Source: an uncultured Clostridiaceae bacterium (lineage in GTDB: Bacteria > Bacillota > Clostridia > Oscillospirales > Ruminococcaceae). Taken from it: DNA of 7,615 nt. The notes below the pieces were generated by a model that searched no databases, was not told where the DNA came from, and saw nothing but the letters and a program-made list of their open reading frames with translations. The translations under genes and the position numbers were made by a program. Below are positions 1 through 5,530 of the stretch, piece by piece. Location: assembly GCA_946411985.1 (NCBI GenBank), contig CAMKFY010000043.1, positions 1-7,615 on the forward strand. Direction: 5' to 3'. The number at the start of each line of letters is the position of its first letter. Position 1 is the first letter of the stretch.

Positions 1-55
1 CAAATTATTATTAAACACTACCATCTATTACAAAATAGTTATATTTACATTTTTA
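1..55. repeat. 55-bp perfect direct repeat, copy 1
   Basis: The first 55 bases are identical to positions 222-276, a spacing of 221 bp, and diverge at base 56 (A here, G at 277). This copy starts at the window edge, so it may extend further left. It contains only a weak inverted repeat (CTATT, loop ACAA, AATAG at 25-38). It lies beside the block at 65-206 that resembles the upstream region of the secreted-protein gene. No transposase or target-site structure is visible. The repeat is read directly from the sequence; its function is unknown. Confidence 0.95.
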
Positions 56-64
56 ACACGCAAT

Positions 65-206
65 GCCAACAAAAACAATACACCATTCTAAAGTTCTAAA
101 TTCAAATGTATAAAAAATCAAGTTACATTTTTTTATATATTTTAACACCATTAAGTTTATTTGTAGCTTAACCAAAATAAGTTTTACTTTAAATTTTTGT
201 TGAAAC
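65..206 (-). repeat. Diverged copy of the upstream region of the 898-residue secreted-protein gene
   Basis: Aligned by hand, this stretch matches 3242-3380 at roughly three quarters to four fifths of positions over about 140 bp. There are a few single-base gaps and many of the differences are transitions. The longest identical run is 18 bp (110-127 against 3286-3303). The other copy lies about 50 to 190 bp upstream of the minus-strand gene that begins at 3192. By analogy, this copy may be the control region of another minus-strand gene whose start lies left of the window. That role is inference; the similarity itself is seen. Confidence 0.7.
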
Positions 207-221
207 AACCTATATTAACTA

Positions 222-276
222 CAAATTATTATTAAACACTACCATCTATTACAAAATAGTTATATTTACATTTTTA
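222..276. repeat. 55-bp perfect direct repeat, copy 2
   Basis: This is identical base for base to positions 1-55. The two copies bracket a 166-bp segment (56-221), most of which is the diverged copy of the secreted-protein gene's upstream region. Perfect identity in such AT-rich non-coding DNA suggests a recent duplication, gene conversion or selection. The flanking bases do not continue the match: base 277 is G, where base 56 is A. No coding role is seen. Confidence 0.95.
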
Positions 277-436
277 GCAAACTATATTTATTGTATATTA
301 AAACTAATGGCATACGGCTTGCTCAAAAATATAAACAAAATTTAAAACAACTTTGGCAAAAACTACACATTTGCTTTTCTAAAAATTGAATTCATTATAT
401 TGAAGGTGTATTTTAATTACTAGTAAAACTAAAATA
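277..436. other. Non-coding spacer, nothing recognised
   Basis: This AT-rich spacer lies between the second 55-bp repeat and the terminator of the secreted-protein gene. Only very short open frames occur on either strand, and none has a ribosome binding site. A slightly less AT-rich patch near 308-325 did not translate into anything I recognise. I see no tRNA-like or other RNA structure. Together with the repeats, it makes the first 495 bases of the window gene-free. Confidence 0.5.
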
Positions 437-469
437 GAACTGCTAAAACTCAAATAGCTTTAACAGTTC
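421..469 (-). terminator. Rho-independent terminator of the 898-residue secreted-protein gene
   Basis: Read on the minus strand, an 11-bp stem is formed by GAACTGTTAAA (469-459) and TTTAGCAGTTC (447-437). It has one G-U pair and an 11-base loop. The stem is followed at once by a T-rich tail (TATTTTAGTTTTA, 436-424). It begins 27 bases after the TAA stop at 496-498, which is the right place to end that transcript. On the plus strand the flank is not T-rich, so the terminator works for the minus strand only. Confidence 0.8.
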
Positions 470-495
470 CGAAAATTTTCCAAATAATTATATAA

Positions 496-3192
496 TTATA
501 CTCCCAATTTTTCATTTATAACTTTCAATAAAGCTTCAACATACTCATCTAACTGCGCCGAAAAACTACAAGTAGATTCAACTTCTAAATCTTGCGCATC
601 TTTAAAAGGATTTGCAGAACAATCCACAGCATGCCGCACCCCAGATTCAATAACCAAATATTTAAAAATAATATCACGTCTTTGCATAGGCGTTAAACTT
701 TCCACATTGCCCTTATCACTTAAAAATTTAAAAATATCACGCAGCTGCAAAAGCTCACCTTTGGCTTTTTCAAAAATTCCCCTGTCTTTATCTAAAGCTT
801 TTATAAACGAAAAATCTCCAATAGTATGATAAGAAGCATTAACACTAACGAAAAAATTCTCATCCATACAACAAACCTTGTCTTTAGCGTCCCCTTCAGT
901 AGGCTCAAAAGATAAATCAAATCCTCCGTCTGGCAAATTTTTAGCAAAACTTTCTGCCGCAGCCAACACGCTGCTTACAACTTCATCTTTTAATTCAATG
1001 TTTGAATGGCGAACGCAGCAACTATCTTTTCTAATTAAATCAGTAAAACTATTAAAAGAATTGCCATCATTCTTTATGCTATCCACAAAATTTACGTCTA
1101 AGCCTTCAACATTTTTAAGCAAACTTATTAACAACTCTTTATTTTTATCTAAACTTATGTTATCACTATCTAAACCATCAAGCTCACGCCTATCTACATT
1201 ACTTTGTGCCCCAAATGCATGTATATTAGCGGAAAAACGCTCTTTCAAATGCTCATCATTTTCATCAAATTTTATAAGCTCACATAAATTTGGCGCAAAC
1301 AACTTCGCAATGTTGCCCAGCAAACTGCTAAAATGCACCGAGTAAGATTTAGGTTTAACTTCGCCCTTATGTTCTCTGTTGTATGCAGCATCTAACCTTT
1401 TAAAATATTCATAAGCAACAGATTGCATAAACCCATTAAAACTACCACGCACATCTTCTTTAGTTATGGGCAAATTAGCCAATATATTTCTAAGTGCACC
1501 AGGCAAAGCGTCATTAAATTTTTTCAAATCATCAGCATTTTTAGCTTTAACTGTGAAACTAAGCACACCATCTTCAGCTCCCAAAAAATCACTAAGTTGT
1601 TTTACATATAAACGGCCACTGCCAAAGCAACCCTCAAAATACACCCTGCCATTTTGTGCTTCAAAAAAGTCTAAATCTTCGCCATGAAACCCCAATGTAC
1701 GTTCTTCATCAAAGAAATCCGCAATACACAACTTACAAATAATATGTTTTAGCAATGAGAATAAACACAATCTAGAAAGCGCGCTCATGTTTTGAGGAAA
1801 ACGAAACTGAACCTTTTCATAAACGCAATTATTTAATATATTTTTTAAATTACTATTTCTAATACCTTTAATGAGCCTAATTCTACTATCTACAGCAGCC
1901 CCCTCTTTAATTGGCTTATCTGCAACGCCTTTGTAGGGCTCAAGAAAATTAACATTTTCACAATTTAATAAATCTACAGAATTATACGCCGCCTGCACGC
2001 CTTCGAATGTAACACTTTTAAATGTTTCAACATTTTTTTCTAAAATCTCCTTCTTCGCATCGCCTTTTTCACTTGGAAAAACACCATCGCCATTAGCAAT
2101 GCCCATTCTATCATCAACAGCTTTAGCTAACTCTTCCTTGCTATTTATAATATTTTTAGCTTCCTTAATGCCGTTTTCTACTTTAGAAGACATCTCAGAA
2201 AACGCTTTCTTTAATTCATCATCGCTGCTCAACAGCTTTTGAATAGAATCTATTTCTGATTTAAAATTTGAAATAGAGGCCGGCGGGTCATCACATATTT
2301 CTTTTTTGTTAATCTTATCTTGCAACTTATCTTTAATAATAGTTAACTCCTCTAAATATTTCCTACAAGACAGTCTAAATTCCTCAACATCGTGTACTGT
2401 CAAAAATGCACTTGCCCATTTCCCACATTCTATAGTATCTTTGGCGCCACACAAAATTTCTCTCTCATAAATTTTCCTACGCTTATCTGCATCAGCAAAA
2501 TCCTGCATTTCCAACTCTTTTAACCTGTTATGATCGTCTAAAAAATTTTTCGCAATTTTTAGCTCCTGTTGCACTAATTTGTTAAACTCTTCTTTTTCCT
2601 CATCGGTTAACGGCTTTGCAAGCTCTTCACGAACAGCTCTATCTTTAATTAATTCATTTGCGCCATCTACAATTCCCTTAAATAATTGAAAAGAGATCTT
2701 GTCTAAATTATATACGACTCCGTCATAAGAAATAGAATTTATGCTGGAAAATAAATTAATAAAAAAGTCATCAACGCACTTTTTATAAACCTGCGAATCT
2801 TTTTCGTTATAAAAATTTGCAAATTCTTCTTTAGAAAGCGTTTTTCCAACAACTCTTTCTAATATATCTGGCCTATTTTTCAACATATATTTAAATATTC
2901 TATTAACTCCAAAATATGCAGCAAACAACTTTTCAATATCGCTACCTGTTTTAGGATGTATATTTAAGCGCACGTGCTGTATAGTTCTTGCATTTTCCAA
3001 CTGTTCATCTTCTACATCAGATTTTAAATTAAATTTGAAGTTATTAGCAACCTTAGTTAAAATTTCTTCATTAGTTTCAGTTGGCGCAGCAACACCTTTA
3101 ACATTTACAAAACTTTGACCAAAAGTTAAAATTCCAACCGCCAAAACTGCCATAAACAACTTTTTACTTTTGATGATATTAACCACATCCAT
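496..3192 (-). CDS. Large secreted protein of unknown function, 898 residues, with signal peptide
   Basis: I do not recognise a family for this protein. The N-terminus is a classical Sec signal peptide: a basic stretch KSKK (residues 8-11), a hydrophobic core (about 12-29), and a likely signal peptidase I site near residues 35-36 (GVA/APT). There is no lipobox cysteine, no later membrane-spanning helix that I trust, no LPXTG-type anchor and no recognisable wall-binding repeat. Release into the medium or the space outside the membrane is therefore inferred. The mature part is acidic and lysine-rich and looks mostly helical, with coiled-coil-like stretches at about 195-245 and 277-360. It has 18 cysteines, including pairs at 725-726 and 774-775 and a cluster at 476, 486 and 489 in a hydrophobic segment (473-491). 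That is many for a secreted Gram-positive protein. It is the only gene on its transcript within the window, with its own upstream region and terminator. The length of intact frame, signal peptide, ribosome site and terminator show that the gene is real; its function is open. Confidence 0.9.
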   Translation of the reverse strand: MDVVNIIKSKKLFMAVLAVGILTFGQSFVNVKGVAAPTETNEEILTKVANNFKFNLKSDVEDEQLENARTIQHVRLNIHPKTGSDIEKLFAAYFGVNRIFKYMLKNRPDILERVVGKTLSKEEFANFYNEKDSQVYKKCVDDFFINLFSSINSISYDGVVYNLDKISFQLFKGIVDGANELIKDRAVREELAKPLTDEEKEEFNKLVQQELKIAKNFLDDHNRLKELEMQDFADADKRRKIYEREILCGAKDTIECGKWASAFLTVHDVEEFRLSCRKYLEELTIIKDKLQDKINKKEICDDPPASISNFKSEIDSIQKLLSSDDELKKAFSEMSSKVENGIKEAKNIINSKEELAKAVDDRMGIANGDGVFPSEKGDAKKEILEKNVETFKSVTFEGVQAAYNSVDLLNCENVNFLEPYKGVADKPIKEGAAVDSRIRLIKGIRNSNLKNILNNCVYEKVQFRFPQNMSALSRLCLFSLLKHIICKLCIADFFDEERTLGFHGEDLDFFEAQNGRVYFEGCFGSGRLYVKQLSDFLGAEDGVLSFTVKAKNADDLKKFNDALPGALRNILANLPITKEDVRGSFNGFMQSVAYEYFKRLDAAYNREHKGEVKPKSYSVHFSSLLGNIAKLFAPNLCELIKFDENDEHLKERFSANIHAFGAQSNVDRRELDGLDSDNISLDKNKELLISLLKNVEGLDVNFVDSIKNDGNSFNSFTDLIRKDSCCVRHSNIELKDEVVSSVLAAAESFAKNLPDGGFDLSFEPTEGDAKDKVCCMDENFFVSVNASYHTIGDFSFIKALDKDRGIFEKAKGELLQLRDIFKFLSDKGNVESLTPMQRRDIIFKYLVIESGVRHAVDCSANPFKDAQDLEVESTCSFSAQLDEYVEALLKVINEKLGV

Positions 3193-3200
3193 CCACTCCT
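3184..3200 (-). promoter_or_regulatory. Ribosome binding site and ambiguous start of the secreted-protein gene
   Basis: On the minus strand AGGAG lies at 3200-3196. The ATG at 3192 is only 3 bases away, which is tight. An in-frame GTG two codons later (3186-3184) is 9 bases away, a more usual distance. It would give an 896-residue protein starting MVNIIKSKK with the same signal peptide. A second ATG at 3188 is 7 bases away but out of frame. I keep the ATG at 3192 as the default, but GTG at 3186 is a real alternative. Confidence 0.55.
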
Positions 3201-3215
3201 ACACACAACTCAAAT

Positions 3216-3246
3216 TTTATATGTATTAATAAATATATAACGTCAA
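3216..3246 (-). promoter_or_regulatory. Candidate sigma-A promoter of the secreted-protein gene
   Basis: On the minus strand a -35-like TTGACG (3246-3241) is followed after 19 bases by a -10-like TATAAA (3221-3216). The spacer is longer than the ideal 17. Transcription would start near 3209 and leave a leader of under 20 bases, just enough for the AGGAG ribosome site. The AT-rich setting makes chance -10 matches common, so this is only a plausible candidate. Confidence 0.4.
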
Positions 3247-3380
3247 CAAAACAACACACCACTTTAATGTTTTAAACCTAAATACATAAAAAATCAAGTT
3301 ACAATTTTTTATGTATTCTGCATGCATATTAAAATTATTTATAGCCTAACCAACAATATTACTTTAAAATTCTGTTAAAC
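3242..3380 (-). repeat. Upstream block of the secreted-protein gene, duplicated at 65-206
   Basis: This is the gene-proximal copy of the block described at 65-206. It overlaps the candidate -35 element and extends about 135 bp further upstream. Conservation between the copies is highest in the part nearest the gene and includes an 18-bp identical run (3286-3303). Preservation of non-coding sequence between the copies suggests either a recent duplication or a regulatory role, such as a regulator-binding region. I cannot identify a specific operator in it. Confidence 0.7.
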
Positions 3381-3776
3381 TTAAAATGTTAAACATTAAA
3401 TAAATTTGTATTAATTAGTGATAAAACACAAGTAATTTTTATATATTCATAATTACAAAAAAATCTTAAATAAATTAATGCAAACTCAAAATTAAGCAGA
3501 ATTATATTAAAATACAAAATTTCATATAAAAATAAAAAATTTATTCGGTATTTCTAAAAAAATATACTATAAATTTCTAATAAATTAAATTTTATTTACA
3601 TAAAATAAATAACAAGTAAAAAGTAGAAGTAATAAAAACAAATTTTGATTAAACTTAAACCTATTAAAATTCAAATAATTTAGTAAAACGTTAAATTATT
3701 AATTGTTCAATTAAAGTAAAGCCCTACAAACAAATAGTTTGTATAATTATTCATGAAAATTATAATGCAAAAAAAT
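3381..3776. other. Extremely AT-rich gene-free spacer
   Basis: These roughly 400 bases lie between the yifB stop and the upstream block of the secreted-protein gene. GC is about 12% in the stretch 3421-3480, far below the flanking genes. No open frame of useful length with a ribosome site is seen on either strand, and no tRNA or structured RNA is evident. The only structures are short AT stems near 3693-3763, one of which may help end yifB transcription. Confidence 0.6.
3725..3743 (-). terminator. Weak candidate hairpin downstream of yifB
   Basis: TACAAAC and GTTTGTA form a perfect 7-bp stem around a 5-base loop, starting 34 bases after the yifB stop. On the minus strand it is followed by GGGCTTTACTTTAATT, which is only moderately T-rich. 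The stem has a single G-C pair on each side of the loop region (two in all). It is the best candidate terminator for yifB but falls short of a convincing one. A second AT-only stem overlaps it at 3742-3764. Confidence 0.3.
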
Positions 3777-5306
3777 TTAGTTACGCCAATATTTTCTATC
3801 CATTGTTCTGTATTGCACAGCTTCGGCCACATGCCCATCTTGTATAAGATGTTCGCCATCCAAATCTGCTATTGTTCTAGACACCTTTAAAATTTTGTCG
3901 TAAGCCCTAGCAGACATACCAAACTTTTTAAAAACATCTTCCAACAACCTTCTGGCAGAACTAGAAAGTTTGCAAAACTGTTTTAAAGCTGCGCCACAAA
4001 GTTTAGAATTTTGTGAAAAATTAAAATTTTTATACCGCTCTCTTTGTAATATTCTAGCTTTTTCCACCCTATCCCTAATATCTTTAGAAGGTTCTTCATT
4101 AGAAACACTACTCAAATCTGAAAATTCCACAGGCTCCACATCCACGTGAATATCTAACCTATCTAACAGCGGACCAGACACCTTAGCCAAGTATTTTTCC
4201 ACTCTAGACTGTGGGCAGCTGCATTTTTTAGTTGGGTGCCCAAAATATCCACAAGGGCAAGGGTTCATAGCAGCTACTACAAGGCAAGAACAGGGGTATG
4301 TAACACTAATTGCAGCCCTTGTTAAAGTTATTTGGCCATCTTCCATAGGCTGCCTTAATATTTCTTTAACATCTCTTTTAAATTCTGGAAGCTCATCTAA
4401 AAACAAAACCCCGTTATGCGCCATAGAAAGTTCACCAGGCCGAACATTATTTCCGCCGCCAGAAAGCCCTGCTGTAGATATTGTGTGGTGCGGGCTTCTA
4501 AAAGGCCTAGTTACAATTAACGGGTTCTCACAAGACACCTTGCCAGCAACGGAATGTATTTTAGTTACCTCTATGGCCTCGTCAAAATTAAGCCTTGGAA
4601 GTATTGTGGGAAGCCTCTTGGCTAACATGCTCTTTCCTGCGCCTGGCGAGCCTATTAATAGTAGGTTATGCCCACCAGCTGCAGCTATTTCTAAAGCTCT
4701 TTTAGCGAGATATTGCCCCTTAACTTCACTAAAATCTACATCAAAATTATCGTAAGAAAAATTAAAACCATTAAAATCTCCTTTTAAAACGCTAGCTTCA
4801 TTACCTTTTAGAAAGCTTATAATATCTTCAATATTTTTAACCCCATAACTATCTATGCCTTTAACAACACTTGCCTCTTTTAGGTTTTCGTATGGCACAA
4901 ATATTTTTTCAAACCCTATTTCCTTTGCTTTTATAACCATAGGTAATATTCCAAAACATCTACGCACCTCGCCGCCTAAAGAAAGCTGCCCTAAAAAACA
5001 GCAATTTTTAAAATTTGCTCTTAACTGCCCGCCTGCGCTTCCAATTCCAAGAAGTCTTGGCAAATCATAAAGCGGCCCCATTTTTTTTACATCCGCCGGA
5101 GCCAAATTTATTATTACCCTACCCGTTGGAAATTCATATCCGCAATTTCTTAAAGAAGTTCGCACTCTTTCTCTGCTTTCTTTAACAGCTGTGTCTGCAA
5201 GGCCAACTAATTCAAAAGTAGGAAGCCCAACAGACACATCCACCTCCACCAAAACTTCATAAGAATTGAGGCCCAACAAACCCATGCTAGAAACCTTACA
5301 CAACAT
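3777..5306 (-). CDS. yifB: YifB/ComM family AAA+ ATPase (Mg-chelatase-like)
   Basis: This is a complete 509-residue member of the YifB/ComM family. In naturally competent bacteria, ComM is a hexameric helicase that promotes branch migration during integration of transformed DNA; many non-competent bacteria also carry it. The order of parts is typical. An N-terminal Lon-protease-like fold domain (about 1-165) carries the family signatures GLPTFELVGLADTAVKESRERV and NLAPADVKK. An AAA+ core follows, with Walker A GSPGAGKS (219-226), the SPHHT motif (271-275) and Walker B VLFLDE (300-305). A Cys cluster C350-P-C352 and C362-S-C364 may bind metal, and SGPLLDRLDIHV (377-388) and a C-terminal helical domain complete it. 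The start MLCKVSSMGLLGL aligns with the usual family start. A GGGAG ribosome site (5324-5320) lies 13 bases upstream, which is long. KMGPLYDLPRLLG at 75-87 differs mildly from the usual KEGxxFDLPIALG. Despite the name it is not a chlorophyll magnesium chelatase. It diverges from the LCP gene. Confidence 0.95.
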   Translation of the reverse strand: MLCKVSSMGLLGLNSYEVLVEVDVSVGLPTFELVGLADTAVKESRERVRTSLRNCGYEFPTGRVIINLAPADVKKMGPLYDLPRLLGIGSAGGQLRANFKNCCFLGQLSLGGEVRRCFGILPMVIKAKEIGFEKIFVPYENLKEASVVKGIDSYGVKNIEDIISFLKGNEASVLKGDFNGFNFSYDNFDVDFSEVKGQYLAKRALEIAAAGGHNLLLIGSPGAGKSMLAKRLPTILPRLNFDEAIEVTKIHSVAGKVSCENPLIVTRPFRSPHHTISTAGLSGGGNNVRPGELSMAHNGVLFLDELPEFKRDVKEILRQPMEDGQITLTRAAISVTYPCSCLVVAAMNPCPCGYFGHPTKKCSCPQSRVEKYLAKVSGPLLDRLDIHVDVEPVEFSDLSSVSNEEPSKDIRDRVEKARILQRERYKNFNFSQNSKLCGAALKQFCKLSSSARRLLEDVFKKFGMSARAYDKILKVSRTIADLDGEHLIQDGHVAEAVQYRTMDRKYWRN

Positions 5307-5391
5307 ACTTTAACTATCTCTCCCGCTAAAATTTTTATATATAACCAAAAATGACGCAAAATAAAACAATAAGTTCCAAATTAATATAATT

Positions 5392-5420
5392 AGTATAATA
5401 TAAAATAAAATTTCATGCAA
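5392..5420 (-). promoter_or_regulatory. Sigma-A-like promoter of yifB
   Basis: On the minus strand TTGCAT (5420-5415) and TATACT (5397-5392) are separated by exactly 17 bases. Transcription from about 5385 would give a leader of roughly 80 bases before the yifB start at 5306. No riboswitch-like structure is apparent in that leader. Both hexamers are close to consensus and the spacing is ideal, which makes this better than the chance AT matches around it. Confidence 0.6.
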
Positions 5421-5451
5421 ACACAAAATAAAGGCTAAAAACACTAACAAA

Positions 5452-5480
5452 TTGACAGTTTACGAAGATTTTGATAGAAT
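5452..5480 (+). promoter_or_regulatory. Sigma-A promoter of the LCP gene
   Basis: A perfect -35 TTGACA (5452-5457) is followed after 17 bases by TAGAAT (5475-5480), one base from the consensus -10. Transcription would start near 5487 and give a leader of about 40 bases. The two divergent promoters are back to back, with 31 bases between their -35 hexamers. A protein bound between them could affect both genes, but no operator is recognised. Confidence 0.75.
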
Positions 5481-5507
5481 TAGTTACCTAAACATATACT
5501 ATTCAGT

Positions 5508-5530
5508 TAAGGAGCTTATTTTTTAATATG
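5508..5530 (+). promoter_or_regulatory. Ribosome binding site of the LCP gene with a long spacer
   Basis: TAAGGAG (5508-5514) is a strong Shine-Dalgarno match, but the ATG at 5528 is 13 bases further on, more than the usual 5-9. The spacer contains an in-frame TAA (5523-5525 region is not in the coding frame of an earlier start) and no ATG, GTG or TTG that would give a better-spaced start. The ATG at 5528 therefore stands. Confidence 0.6.

Noticed and set aside
1..24. Minus-strand ATG at 24 starting MVVFNNNL and running off the left edge, as the start of a paralogue
   Set aside because: There is no ribosome site upstream, and the identical repeat copy at 245-222 gives the same eight codons followed by a stop. 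It is not evidence for a gene.
1..276. CRISPR array or insertion-sequence ends
   Set aside because: There are only two repeat copies with a 166-bp gap, no further units, no cas or transposase gene and no terminal inverted repeats.
878..1687. Plus-strand open frames opposite the secreted-protein gene, up to 155 codons
   Set aside because: They lie antisense within a long gene that has a signal peptide, ribosome site and terminator. They have no ribosome sites of their own, and their translations are Ser/Phe/Lys-rich, as expected from the opposite strand.
4483..5070. Plus-strand open frames opposite yifB
   Set aside because: The yifB family motifs run through the whole minus-strand frame, so these are antisense shadows with no recognisable product.
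3777..5306. Magnesium chelatase subunit of chlorophyll or cobalamin synthesis
   Set aside because: The N-terminal Lon-like domain, the SPHHT motif and the Cys cluster belong to YifB/ComM, and no tetrapyrrole genes are nearby.
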